Origin: Ascarosepion bandense
Taxonomy: Eukaryota; Mollusca; Cephalopoda; Sepiida; Sepiidae
DNA: 64,000 nucleotides
Assembly (NCBI GenBank): GCA_037127315.1
Contig: JBBBDQ010001122.1
Span: 7,933,501 to 7,997,500, forward strand
Direction of reading: 5' to 3'
In this document: positions 33,051-44,424 of the stretch, piece after piece
How positions within the stretch are numbered: position 1 is the first letter of the stretch
Layout of the letters: each line of letters begins with the position of its first letter
Notes under the pieces: generated by a model
Database searches by the model: none
The model's input: the letters and a program-made list of their open reading frames with translations, nothing else
What the model was told of the DNA's origin: nothing
Made by a program: the position numbers and the translations under genes

Positions 33051-33056
33051 TAAATA

Positions 33057-33332
33057 GATGTGCCTTGTGGTGCAATGGTTATCAGCTCGGAACGAGAAAT
33101 CGTAGAGCCGGGTTCGAATTCCAGTTGCATTCACTTACGCGCAAATACCCTTGGGAAAAGTATTAATCCGTCGCTTCTCCCTCCAGTTATATGTTAAATA
33201 GCAGGACAGATTGAGTTGGCAACCAATCTACCGAGAAAATAATGGCAGCCTACTGCGGGAAAATCTTCCGCCCAGTCAGTCATGTCTTTTTAGAGACATG
33301 ATCATCCAAGCGAATAGCACTTAACTGACTGA
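33057..33332 (+). mobile_element. SINE-T copy
   Basis: All modules are present: head GATGTGCCTTGTGGTGCAAT, B box GGGTTCGAATTCC, body, and CTTAACTGACTGAT end. The tail hairpin is altered (CATGTCTTTTTAGAGACATG). It sits between two LINE-B pieces. Confidence 0.85.
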
Positions 33333-33570
33333 TCACATTACAGTTCAGTATTCTTTTCTTTGTTTCTAACGAAAATTTTCCTGTCTCTTAATACTCTACT
33401 TAGCTTCTGGAATGCGTGCTTAGCCATGTCAATACGTCTTCGGACCTCAGTGTCGCACTATTCGGCCTCTGTACTTGCTAGATTTTAATATCCCCGCCCT
33501 GTAATTGACATTTTGGACTTATCTTTTTGTTGATGACCATGCATTCGGTTTCCTTGTAGTTTATACTTGG
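33333..33570 (-). mobile_element. LINE-B fragment
   Basis: Minus-strand coding from the MVINKK-type start (about 33540) through KYRG...DTEVRRRIDMAKHAF to LETKKRILNC at about 33345. Probably a separate insertion, since it overlaps in content with the copy at 32.4-33.05 kb. Confidence 0.7.
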
Positions 33571-33606
33571 TTCTTTTTTATTGGTTTTCTTTCGCTATTA
33601 AGTTTC

Positions 33607-33705
33607 GCATGTGCAGCGGATATCGGCTCGGAACAAGAAATTGGGGAGCTGAGTTCGAATTCCAGTTAAATTCAATGCATTCACTTATGCGCAAATATCC
33701 CTAAA
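33607..33705 (+). mobile_element. SINE-T head fragment
   Basis: A and B box regions are present (GTGCAGCGGATATCGG, GAGTTCGAATTCC); it stops after GCGCAAATATCCCT. Confidence 0.8.
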
Positions 33706-34160
33706 ATACTAACATCAACCAGTTTAGAAGACTGGAAACTCATTGCTTTTATCGAGACATCATCTCTAGGAGGATACCTGCCAAGGTTAAAGAATTTAGC
33801 CTACCCTATTCTACACAGAGTAGGTGTAGAAGTTTTTATATCAAAGATTTCCTTCTCTTAGATAAGTTGCTATCTCAGGCTAAAGATTCTTACCCAGCCT
33901 AACCTTTTCTTTTTCTCTTAAATGACATTAGCTTCCTTAAAAGTAAAACCGTTTTTAACAATCCTTTATAATTACCGCAAAGATGGCTGTTTGCCAACTT
34001 AAAAGATGAATGTTTTTCGCTGAAAGCAAAACCGTTTCTCCCAAGCCATTATAATTAATGCAAAAGACGACCGTGTCTTCCAACTTGAAAGTGTCATGTT
34101 GGGCAATGTTGTGAAGATAAATCTACTAAGATCTTCCGGTTTATAGCTACATTTTTTTTA
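33706..34160. repeat. Spacer containing a diverged tandem duplication
   Basis: Two copies of about 75 bp at 33940-34008 and 34022-34095 share AAAACCGTTT, ATTATAATTA/TTTATAATTA, GCAAAGA and CCAACTT-AAAG. The rest is unassigned. Confidence 0.6.
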
Positions 34161-34161
34161 T

Positions 34162-34690
34162 CCTTGATATGACGGTAAACTGCATCTGGCAGCAAGGCCT
34201 CTGATTGGGAGGTTGTGAGCAGCATGGAACCACCTCTTAATTGCTGTTGTTCTCAGGTTTGATCCGGACTGGTAGCACCTGTTAGGGTCCCAGCTATGGG
34301 CAAATAGTTAACCCTAAACTTGGGTCAAACACTATGAAAGTATAAAAATAAACTTTTATAGAAAGTTAGGCATAGTAATAGACTTTTATAGAAAAATATA
34401 CATTTAGGAAAAAAAAACTATTACCAACAATACATTTTTGAAGAAAAAATTATTTCCATCACACATTTTTGAAGGAAAAAAATTCTTAGTAAAACATTTT
34501 TAATACAAAATTAAAAGACATTTTCAGTTTTCTAAAATAAAAAAGAATAAAAACAAAAGGGTTTCATTAAAATCTGACTAAAGCAACCTTTTCACTATAA
34601 CTGAACATTAAAAATACCTTAAAACCCCACCTTTTTGGCATTAAATAAGCCTCGGAGGTTGATATGCCGTTAAACAAAACTCAAAATCAT
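34162..34690 (+). mobile_element. Family C element
   Basis: Head ATATGACGGTAAACTGCATC, conserved TAGGGTCCCAGCTATGGGCA, internal CAATACATTTTTGAAG units (about three), and tail GTTGATATGCCGTTAAACAA. In this orientation the 3' tail is CAAA-rich. Confidence 0.85.
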
Positions 34691-34692
34691 AA

Positions 34693-34955
34693 CTACAGGA
34701 CATCAGAAAGAACAGTCGAAATTTATAGGGCACATGACACTTACAGGACATATTGAAGGCAAGAGGGACCGAGGAAGGCAGTACGTAACATTACTAATGA
34801 GCTTGTGTAAATGGTTGGCAGAACAGGAATTAGGAGAGACAGTAAAAAGATTGCTAAGAACTACAAAATGCCCACATCCTGAAAAGTCACGGCAGATAGA
34901 GGTAAGAATTACAGATATATTACGGATTTTTAAGGATTCAATCAAGAGTTAATCA
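34693..34955 (+). mobile_element. LINE-B-like distant subfamily fragment
   Basis: A 72-codon frame (34734-34952) begins MTLTGHIEGKRDRGRQYVTL, matching the LTGxIEGxRDRGRQRITYL block, then diverges (MSLCKWLAEQELGETV). It abuts the family C tail. The same subfamily occurs at 35.8 kb. Confidence 0.65.
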
Positions 34956-35071
34956 CTGCCGTTTTATGAACAGATAATGAATCAACGTTACTACAAAAAC
35001 GCATAAACAAAACTAGAAAATTAAGTCAAAAACAAGATTTCCATCTTTCTTTCTGACAAAGGAGGTAGAAT

Positions 35072-35707
35072 GTTTTTTTTTAAATCGTATCATCCCGAGC
35101 AAGGCGGTAATGCCACTGATGTGCAGGGGGCTACATAAGAATAAAAAGATTAAGTAGAAGAGAGGGAAGAGGAAGACGAACCAGTTAGAAAGGAGCAAGA
35201 GAAAGATGAGAATGCAGGTGTGATGACAGTTGCAACGGTGGAGAGAAAGGAAATTATATACGGGGTGGTGAAAGAACTAGAGTCAAGTGGTTAATAGATG
35301 AGTATTGACATTGCATTTAAATTCCTGGAGGTTGTAGCCGTCAGGAAAGCAAGAATATGGAAGCGAGTTCTACAGGCGGTAAGTGCGAGAAAAGAAACTG
35401 ATGGAGTAGAATTGTCGTCTGCATTTGGTTAATCTAACCGTGAATGGGTGGGCCCCAATTGCCAATCTGGTTGCACGAGTAAACACCTGTTGCAGAGGCA
35501 CCAGTGACTTAAGCAGAAGCCATGAAAATATTCATAGAAGAGACAGAGGGAAGCAATATCCCGTCGGTGAGAAGGTGTCTGGTGTCGAGCTGCCAAGCCG
35601 GTACTTATCACATTACTGATTCTCCTTTGGAGCCTGTCGAGAACACTGAGATAAACAGTGGCGGCGCCTGACCATATATGACAGCAGTATTATATGCACG
35701 GGCGGTT
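35072..35707 (-). mobile_element. LINE-A copy
   Basis: Tail at about 35090, then 3' UTR and C-terminal coding to about 35707 (minus). A 60-codon frame MISTGLAARHQTPSHRRDIA is followed by a frameshift. The GATGAGCTTAAGTC-equivalent segment is deleted near 35510. Confidence 0.8.
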
Positions 35708-35799
35708 AGGAAGAAGAATTATTAAACAATAAAATTTCGTATATCTTTAGTATTTCTCCTCTGTTGATAATTATAACTGGTCTTCACGAAAATAAGCTT

Positions 35800-35945
35800 G
35801 TATGAATGCCTGGCAGAACAGGGATTAGGTGAGATCAAGAAGTTCCTGATCGTCCACGTCATGAACGGTCACGGCATATAGAAAAAAGGATTACAAATAT
35901 AATAAGGATTTTAAGGGAATTAATCCGGCTAGGATTTTTAATTAA
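35800..35945 (+). mobile_element. LINE-B-like distant subfamily, 3' end
   Basis: ATGCCTGGCAGAACAGGGAT, CACGGCATATAGAAAAAAGG and ATAATAAGGATTTTAAGG correspond to 34815-34940. Confidence 0.6.
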
Positions 35946-36027
35946 CTCAGGATTGTCCCGCTGTAAAATTTGAATAAATCTACATCCTTGTCTTGTACCC
36001 GTTTCTCTTTTGTTACAGTTTCTATCC

Positions 36028-36541
36028 ATATGCGGGTGGTTTGCTCCCAGTATAAGTTCTTGATTGCACCTAATATCCTTCCAAAATATAACAAGCTTAT
36101 CTAGCAGTTTGAATAATCCCTTTCTATTTTGTTACAGTTTCTATCCTGATATATTCCGGGAAGGAATATCAGGGAAAAGAATAGTGTAAGAATAATACTT
36201 AATACTGAAGACAGATTAGAATAGATTTATTATACAACAGTACAATAAACCAATAGACGTACAAGAACAATCAACGAATAGTTACAGAAATAACGATCAA
36301 GTAGCAAATGTCTCCGCCTGTGATGTATGCGTCCGTCTAGTGACGTATGCTGACGTATGACCCCAGTTCGCTCTAGCCACAGTTTTTTATAGACTAGATT
36401 GTATCCATTACGGGGTATGATAGGATGTTCCTCAACAACATATCCATATGCAGATGGTTTACTCCCTAGTATAAGTTCTTGATTACTCTAATATCCTTCC
36501 CAAATATAACAAGCTTATCTAGCAGTTTGAATAGTCCTTTG
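36028..36541 (-). mobile_element. Candidate LTR flanked by direct repeats
   Basis: On the plus strand 36130-36437 starts TGTTACAG and ends CCTCAACA. Read on minus it has TCTATAAAAAACTG (TATA-like, about 36395) followed by a GTACG/CATACG-rich segment, two AATAAA-like signals (about 36215-36255) and a CTGTAACA end. Direct repeats of about 100 bp (36028-36125 and 36440-36541; AACAAGCTTATCTAGCAGTT in both) flank it. They are far longer than a retroviral-type target duplication, so the origin is unclear. No coding. Confidence 0.4.
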
Positions 36542-36783
36542 CGACGCACCTTACCAGTCAGTTAAGATAATTTTGATTAAACTAGAAGGAAGTGGAAACA
36601 TGATAAAGAGCGAATATAGGCGTTGTTACGTGACATAGCAATCTTGTAATGTCATATACATTTGCGAATTGAAGTTCTCTTATTCAGTGTTTTCAAATCT
36701 AGATTATAATCGCTGTGAACCAGATACATTCACACGAAAACAGGTTACAAGTCAGCCTGAATAAAAACCACTTGATTTCTTTT

Positions 36784-37095
36784 GATGGATGTGCGTTGTG
36801 GTGCAGTGGATATCGGCTCGGAACGAGAAATCGGAGAACCGAGTTCGAATTCCAGTTGAATTCATTGCATTCACTTACGCGCAAATACCCTTGGGAAAGG
36901 TATTAATCCGTCTCTTCCTTCCAGTAATGGGATAAATAACAGGACAGATTGGGTTCTATAGCCTTGGTTGGCAACCAGTCTACCGCAGAAAGCAACGGCA
37001 ACCTATTGCGGGATAATCCTCTGCCCAGTCAGTCATGTCTCTTTCGAGACATGATCGCCCAAGATTGTTTCACGTATGGCACTTAACTGACTGAC
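36784..37095 (+). mobile_element. SINE-T, full length with 11-bp target duplication
   Basis: Reference copy. TGATTTCTTTT at 36773-36783 is repeated exactly at 37096-37106. A box region TGGTGCAGTGG (36799-36809), B box GAGTTCGAATTCC (36841-36853), a body, then a tail with a perfect hairpin CATGTCTC-TTTC-GAGACATG (37034-37053) enclosed by CAGTCAGT and ACTGACTG, and a short (ACTG)n end. A SINE of this type is transcribed by polymerase III and mobilised by a LINE. No poly(A) tail is present, so the partner LINE would recognise the structured end. Confidence 0.95.
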
Positions 37096-37106
37096 TGATT
37101 TCTTTT

Positions 37107-38215
37107 AAATTCCATGAACCCTTGTCGACAAACGAACGGGCGCCGTGTGAGACTCACACTCACTAACTTACAAAGCGCCTAAATTATTGACTTCTTTTTG
37201 TTTAGGCACAAGATGTAAGTGTGAACCTTCACTGAGACGCAAACACGATTTATATAAAATTACCTTGTAAAGCAGACTCCTTGTGGGATGCTTTCCCAAT
37301 CAATTCTAGTTTCAACCACTATCTCTTTTACACACATAATATGCACGTCTTTTACCTTGGATGTTATCTATTCTAGTACCAATCTTCTTATAGAGGATAC
37401 AAAAGAAAGAAAAGAACTTTTTATATTTTTGTTCAAACTTAAAGGGGCTTTTGAGTAAATTTACTCTTCTTATCAGTACATATTTAATTCTATTTTTTTC
37501 AAAACCTTTAATTTAATTTATTTAATACTTTTTGATTTTTTATTCTTATTTACTTCCTGCTATCATTACACCGTCTTTCTAATATCTATTTATTTATTAT
37601 AAAAAGTTTTATATACCAATTTACTTATTTTATTTTTATATCTCGTCAATTATTATTTTCCTTAATCGAACTATTGGTATCTATATGCATGTCAATTAAT
37701 ACAATTTTTTAATCCATATTCTAAGGTGAACATACATTCTGCAATGTCTATATATATATATAATTAGTCAGTTATGTGCTATACGTGATACACGATGCTC
37801 ATTAGTCTACCGCGATTTCAAGTGAAACCCCTGTTTTTTGTAACCGTCAGCATGCTGCACAGGTCACTTGGTAGATATAGCAAAGAATGTCTGCTGTGAA
37901 GAAAATGTCGTGCAGAAATATTTTTCCTCTATTTTTTTTTTTAAATATGTTTGGATAGTAATAATAATAATAATTATTATTATTTTAATTTTGACAATGT
38001 TTTTGGCAAATTCAGAATCTGCTAGTGTTTCTTTGGGAATTGAAAGACGATCACTCCCATGGAGTATAGAAGACGAAAACTAGGTTGGGATGTTTGGTGC
38101 TGGGAGAGGTTTTCCTTTAAAAAAAATAGTAATGTAGAAAAGGAAAAACAAATTGAAAACAAAAAGAAAGTGCAGCTGTAAAAAACATGAAAGTTTTTTT
38201 TTTGGGGGGGGGGGG
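37107..38215. other. Unassigned stretch with a SINE-T trace
   Basis: About 1.1 kb with no gene. TTAGTCAGTTATGTGCTATA at about 37763 is a SINE-T end in reverse, cut after about 60 bp. Short (TA)n at about 37751 and (AAT)n at about 37961. Confidence 0.5.
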
Positions 38216-38625
38216 GTCCGGATTGGCAAATAATTTCTTTTTTCCTGGATTGGCAAATTATTTCTTTTCTTCCGGATTAACAAATTATTTATTTTTTCCG
38301 GATTAGCAAATTATTTATTTTCTTCCGGATTGGCAAATAATTTCTTTTTTCATGGATTGGCAAACTATTTCTTTTCTTCCGGATTAGCAAATTATTTCTT
38401 TTCTTCCGGATTGGCAAATTATTTCTTTTCTTCCGGATTGGCAAATTATTTCTTTTCTTCCGGATTGGCAAATTATTTCTTTTCTTCCGGATTGGCAAAT
38501 TATTTCTTTTTTCCTGGATTGGCAAACTATTTCTTTTTTTCCGGATTAGCAAATTATTTCTTTTCTTCCGGATTGGCAAATTATTTCTTTTTTTTTTCCG
38601 GATTGGCAAATTATTTCTTCACGGA
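38216..38625 (+). repeat. 27-bp minisatellite, about 15 copies
   Basis: Unit TCCGGATTGGCAAATTATTT plus CTTTTCT, with TTGGCAA/TTAGCAA and length variants in the T-run. A G-run (38206-38216) precedes it. The unit is a multiple of three and gives open frames on both strands (SGLANYFF on plus, NNLPIRKKR on minus), which I take as incidental. Confidence 0.95.
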
Positions 38626-38639
38626 AAGGAAAGATAAAT

Positions 38640-40770
38640 CAGGAAAAAAAAAGGAATAGGCTGAAGAAAAAAACATAAGAAAAAAGAAGCGAGCATAAGA
38701 ATAAAGATGAGTGTATGTGTATGCGTGAGAAAGAGAGAAGGGAAGGAGTAAGAAAAGGAAGAGAGTGGGATGGAAGGAGAGAACGAGAGAAGAGAGGAAG
38801 AGAGAGAGGGATGGGAGAAAGAGCGAGAGAAAGGGAGAGAGAGAAGGGGTAAGAGAGCGAGGAAAAGAGAGAGGAAGGAAAAGAGAAAGAGAGAGAGAGG
38901 AGCGAGAGGAACGGAGAGAAAGAAAAAGAGAGGGAGAGTAATATAGAGAGAGAGAGTAAGAAGAGGGGGAAGAAGGATAGAGAAAGAGAGCGAGAGAAAG
39001 AGGAAGAGGGAGAAGGATGGGAGAAAGAGCGAGAAAGAGAGAAGGAGAGAGAAGGGGAAGAGCGCGAGGGAAAGAGAGAGGAAGAAAGAGTAAGAGAGGA
39101 AGAGAGAGTAAGAGAGGAAGAAAGAGTAAGAGGAGGTAAAAGAGGGAAGGGAGAGACGGAGAGGGATGGAGGAAGAGAGCGAGAGGAAGAGAAAAGTGAG
39201 AGGAAGGGAGAGGAAGGCAGAGAGAGAAAGGGAGAGAGAGGAGTGAGTGAGAGGAAGAGAATAAGAGAGTGTAAGAGAGAGGGGAAGGCGGGAAGGAAAA
39301 TAAGAGTAGAAAAGGATATGTGAAAACATTTTCACGCAGAATTAAAAGAAATAATGAAAAAACGCAGAAGAAAAAAGAATTCAGAAGAAAATCTGAAAGA
39401 AAGAAAGAAAGAAAGAAAGAAAGAAAACAGAATGAAAACAAAAACAAAGGAGAAAAAAGAAAAATATCAGTAAGAAAAAAGAAAGAAAGAAAGAGAGATA
39501 AACAAACTAGAATGAAAAGAAAAAGAGAAAAAACAGAAGAGAAAGAAGGAAAGAAAGAAAGAATGAAAGAAAACAGAATGAAAACAAAAACAAAGGAGAA
39601 AAAAGAAAAATATCAGTAATAAAAAAGAAAGAAAGAGAGATAAACAAACTAGAATGAAAAGAAAAAGAGAAAAAACAGAAGAGAAAGAAAGAAAGAAAGA
39701 AAAAAGAAAGAAAGAAAGAAAGAATGAAAGAAAACAGAATGAAAACAAAAACAAAGGAGAAAAAAGAAAAATATCAGTAAGAAAAAAGAAAGAAAGAAAG
39801 AGAGATAAACAAACTAGAATGAAAAGAAAAAGAGAAAAAACAGAAGAGAAAGAAGGAAAGAAAGAAAGAATGAAAGAAAACAGAATGAAAACAAAAACAA
39901 AGGAGAAAAAAGAAAAATATCAGTAAGAAAAAAGAAAGAAAGAAAGAGAGATAAACAAACTAGAATGAAAAGAAAAAGAGAAAAAACAGAAGAGAAAGAA
40001 AGAAAGAAAGATTGAAAACAGAATGGTTAATAAAAGCATAAAAGAGAATAAAGAAAAAATATCAATAAGAAATGAAACAAAAGAAAGAAAGAAAGAAAAA
40101 ACAAACAAACAAGAATGAAAAGAAAAAAATGGAAGATAAAGAAAGAAAGAAGAAAGCGAGAATGAACAGAAATACCAGAAAATTAAGCCATAAAGAAAGA
40201 AAGAAAAATAAACAAACACTAGAATGAATAGAAAATGGAAGTAAGAAAGAAAGAAAAAAAAAGAGAATAGAAATAAAAGCAGAAAGAAGAAAAAAATTAA
40301 AAAATCAATAAAAAAAGAAAGAAAAGATTGAAAGAAAAAAGAAAGAAAAAAGAAAGAAAGAAAGAAAGAAAGAAAGACGAAAAATTATTTGATAATAAAA
40401 GAAAAAAAGGACAGAATTCAAGAAAGAAAGACAAGCAAAAGAAAAAAATTAAAGTACGGAAAAGAAACAAAAATACGAGAAAAAACCAAAAAATAAAGCT
40501 TTTCAAATTAAAAAAAAGAAAACGATGAAAAAGAAAATAGAAAAATAGTTAAAGATCAAAATTTGTAGAAAAAATATTTGATGTGCTAAATGAAAAACAA
40601 AAAGATTAAAAACTTTAGACGAAAAGAAAACCGAAAAAAAAATGGAAAAGAAAGATTTAAAGCGAGAAAGAGAATTTTAAAAAATATTTAAAGAAAAAAA
40701 AGGAAAGAAATTAAATAAAAAAGAGAATAAAAGAAAGATGAAGAAAGAAAAGAGAGTCAAGAAAAAATCT
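38640..40770 (+). repeat. Polypurine tract over 2 kb, (GA)n then (GAAA)n
   Basis: The plus strand is almost wholly A/G. 38720-39300 is GA/GAGA-rich, 39310-40770 is GAAA-rich. Within the latter a longer unit marked by ACAGAATGAAAACAAAAACA starts at 39427, 39573, 39734 and 39880 (spacing 146, 161, 146 bp). Lysine/arginine-rich or serine/leucine-rich frames here are artefacts. Confidence 0.95.
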
Positions 40771-40921
40771 GTCAGTTAACGAAAAGTAAGAAAGAACGAA
40801 CATTCGGAAATCTGTAAAGAAAGGAAAGAAGAGAAAGAAACGAGAGAGACAACAATGGACAAAGAAGGAACTTTAGAGGAGAAAGCAGGGAGAGGGTGAA
40901 AAAATTTAGAAAACCATAGAA

Positions 40922-41700
40922 ACAATCCTGCACATATATAAATCTACCATCCGCCCGTGCATTGAATAATGCTACCGTATCTGGTTGGGTGCTCCTGCTA
41001 TCCACCTAGGTGTCCTTGACAAAATCCAACGGAGACTTGGCATCTCAGATACAGTCGCTTTCTCACCGACGCAATGTGGCTTGCCTGTGTTTCTTCTACA
41101 AATATTTTAACAGCTTCTGCTCAGATGAACTTAGCTCACTGGTGCCCCCTATATATGACTTTACTCGAGCCACATGATTAGCAAATAGGTCCCACTCTTT
41201 TACTGTGAAACCAATACAATGTAAACGCAAATTCTACCCCCACAGCTACTTTTCTCGCACCTCCCGCCTGTGGAATTCCCTTCCGCTTACTTGCTTTCCC
41301 GACAGCTACAATCTCTAAGAATTTCAATGTAAAGTCAATAGTCATCTCCTATCTCACTAACCTGCATCCTCCCTCTCATGCTCCTTTCTCCGTCCATTCC
41401 ACTCTCATCAGTATTTTTATCCTTCTCTTACCCACTTCCTGACACACCCTATAACCTGTCACTCTTTCTCATAACTTTCCCGCATGTGGAACTCCCTTCC
41501 GTTTACTTGCTTCCCCGACAGCTACAGTCTTCAAGAATTTAAATGTAAAGTCAATCGTCATCTCCTATCTCACTAACCTGCATCCTCCCTCTTATGCTCC
41601 TTTCTCCATCAACTCCACTCTCATCAGTATTCTTATCCTTCTCTTACCTACTTCTTGACAACCCGTATAACCTGTCACTTTTTCTCATAGCTTTCCTCAG
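40922..41700 (+). mobile_element. LINE-A copy with duplicated 3' UTR segment
   Basis: It starts at ILHIYKSTIRPCIE-like coding, with frameshifts around 41040, then SHRRNVACLCFFYKYF and FFSRTSRLWNSLPLTCFPDS. The segment 41268-41480 (NSLP codons plus 3' UTR) is repeated at 41487-41697. The poly(A) tail is lost; (GACG)n follows. Confidence 0.85.
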
Positions 41701-41721
41701 TAACACTATTTTAGCCTGGCC

Positions 41722-41750
41722 CGACGGACGGACGGACGGACGGACGGACG
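41722..41750. repeat. (GACG)n microsatellite
   Basis: About seven GGAC/GACG units, the only CG-rich tetranucleotide in the window. Confidence 0.9.
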
Positions 41751-42774
41751 TAATTAAATTATTAATTTGTTGCAAATAAGACGGAAGAAATTGTGTTGGT
41801 CCGTATTATTAATTTTTATAAATTGAAAATAACTAATTAAAAATGTTGTTTGTTCTAAAATGAAAGCTAGTAATAAAATTTATTATGGGCAGAGGAAGGT
41901 AAGAATCGCAAAACCCAAAACCTAGAGATATGAATGAAACTATATTTTGCGGGTGTGTTATTTGATAAACAGCCGAGTCAAAGAAGGTTACTGTTGAAAA
42001 TTGGAAATAGTTTAATTATGAGAAATACAATTGAAGCCTGAGTTACACCGCAGATAAAAGAAATTCTTTTTTTAAACAAAACATAGTTTTGAATTATCAG
42101 AAAGAATTGTCCCAAATAAAAGGAAATATTTGATGAACACAAAAGGTTAAATTCCATGAGAATAAAACAAAATTTTAATTTAGTTGGAAAAGGATTATAC
42201 ACATAAAAGCTAAATTATTTTTTTTTCGGCATTAAAAGAAAAAGCCGAAAGATATGCTGTCACCAACCAAGAAGCTGCTAAATTGGGTGAACCGAAGGTA
42301 AAGAACAGAGAGAAAGGTGGAAAGTGAACAAAGACATTTTTGAATCGTTAGAAACTTGAAATCTCCGATTGGAGTGAACTATCATCACAACCAAAAACTC
42401 GAATTAATGTTAAGAAGACAAACGCTTCTCTTGGACGAAACTTCCGCTCCGTTCTCGGCTAAGCAGAATTGGAAATTGTTATATTCTTTTTGTTTTTTTG
42501 GTTCTTTTTGTTTGTATATAAAGACTTTTTCCGCAATTTATTCAGGAGTCATTCAATTTTGGTGCCGTTTTCATTAACTCAGATGTGCGCGCGTGACCAG
42601 TCTATTTCAAGTTGGTAAAGAGTCAGACAGCAAGATTTCAGCGTGACTTCCTTGAGATCAAAATTCACAACGGGGGCGGGGAAGAACACCGTTGTAATAG
42701 TCGACTTGAAGACCAGCTGCCGAATCGAAACGATCAACGACCAAGCAGCGAGCATCTGTTCACACCACCTATAT
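41751..42774. other. Unassigned stretch
   Basis: About 1 kb, no recognised repeat or coding; a 73-codon plus frame at 42356 has no recognisable motif. Confidence 0.5.
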
Positions 42775-43095
42775 AACCTCCTGCACAAAAGATGAGGTCT
42801 TAGAAATGATGGAAACGAAAAGGAAATTAATACTGAGCGCCAGGAAGAGACAACTGAAGTTTCTGGTACATGTAATGAGAAAGAAGAGCTTGGAGAATCT
42901 GATACTAACAGGCCAGATAGAGGGAAACTGAGACAGGGGAAAGCAGTGGATAACATATTTGAAGGGCCTGAGCAGGTAGATTATAGAACGGGGGTTGAGA
43001 AAAAGCGTGCTAAGAGCCACCAGTGATAGGGAAACGTGGAAGGCAATGATCATCTACGTCCTGAAAGGACAAGGCGCATAGAAGAAGAAGAAGAA
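42775..43095 (+). mobile_element. LINE-B 3' coding fragment
   Basis: DEVLEMMETKRKLILSARKR-like coding, LKFLVHVMRKKSLENLILTG, then the AYVLKGQGA-like end and a GAAGAAGAAGAA tail at about 43081. One frameshift near 42930. Confidence 0.8.
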
Positions 43096-43344
43096 TTCAG
43101 TATTTAAAATGATCTAGGGGAGATGTTTGGTATTTGAAAGCCAAACATTAAATTTTATTAATAAAAAGGGAAAAATAACCCAGAATCGTTATCCCTTAAC
43201 AACATGAGGCCAATGACCCCTGAATGTTTTATCAGAACGCATCAAGTGGGTCTTGAGTTATCTTGACCACGGACAATCAAACAAAAAAAAAACAAACAGA
43301 CAGACAAACTTGACCGAGTACAATACCTTCACTTTAAGGTTGGG
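43096..43344. other. Unassigned spacer
   Basis: No feature recognised. Confidence 0.4.
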
Positions 43345-44244
43345 GTAATCGATATATATATATATATAAAAGACAAGATGTGTGTGTGTGTGTATGTGTG
43401 TGTGTGTGAGTCTATCTGTCTGTCTATCCTTTATACAAATCCACAATTTTTATCCGATTCTCACCAAATTTCACACAAATATTCTTTAGGCATCCGGTCA
43501 GGCCATGGTCTACTTATTTTTTCAGATTACCCACCGATATAGGAAATCCGTACCCCGATAACCGATCAGGTTTGATCAAGATCAGGATTTCAGCCCTTTT
43601 ATCGTGGTTCATGCTGCACAATTTGCTCTAACTTGGTAAAATTATAGATTTTAGTCTCAAACATTAGTAGATCTTCTCAGATGACTCATTTTCCCCGATA
43701 TCGGAAATCGATACCCCCGATATTCTATCGAATCTGATTAAAAACCGATATTCAGCCATCAATATGGCTCATTTTCTCCAAATTTACTCCCGATGGGTAC
43801 GATAGGTTTTCATGGACTTACTTAGGCTAATTTATCCTTAGATGACTTATTTGACTCCGATTATGGAAAATCTATACCCCGATATACTATCGGGTAGGAT
43901 CAAAATTAGCTTTTCAGCCCTTTTAATTTGGTTTTTGCTTCGGGTTTTGCTCTAAGTAGGTATAATTGTAGTTCGTAGTCTCAGCCATGATACTATTTAC
44001 TCAGAGGACTTATTTAGCCTGCAAAATTCAGTTTGCAAAGGAAAACTTATTTGACGTCGATACCGGAAATCAAAATTTGACTTAATCCATTCATTTTTTT
44101 CTTTCAAACTACGGTTTCGCTTTAACTGGAAACAACTAATGCATTTTAGTTTTTCGTGCCAACGTCCAAAGAGTCTGAGCTCCAGGACCATGGATTAGTT
44201 TTAAATTTTTCATTACACCCGAGCAACGCCGGGCTATACTACTA

Positions 44245-44246
<2 letters not shown>
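43345..44246 (+). mobile_element. Family D, longest copy
   Basis: Left end (TA)n and (TG)n (43350-43409). Body landmarks TTTATACAAATCCACAATTT (43431), CCGATATCGGAAATCGATAC (43695) and AGTCTCAGCCATGATA (43978). Right end CCCGAGCAACGCCGGG and CTATACTACTAGT at 44246. Co-linear with 1236-2153 over most of its length. Confidence 0.8.
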
Positions 44247-44298
<52 letters not shown>

Positions 44299-44374
44299 TA
44301 GGTGCGATTGTTAAATTTTCGCAATTATTTTATTATTTCAAATATTCTTTAGGCAACGCCGGGTTATACTGCTA

Positions 44375-44424
<50 letters not shown>

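Noticed and set aside
36788..36860. Functional tRNA gene
   Set aside because: A and B boxes are present but the sequence does not close into a cloverleaf acceptor stem and continues into a dispersed SINE body; the same holds for 18722-18790.
38611..40528. Long serine/leucine-rich (minus) and lysine/arginine-rich (plus) frames up to 278 codons
   Set aside because: Product of the polypurine tract, which lacks stop triplets on one strand; not evidence of coding.
42356..42577. 73-codon frame in an unassigned stretch
   Set aside because: No domain, no splice context that I can defend, length within chance expectation.
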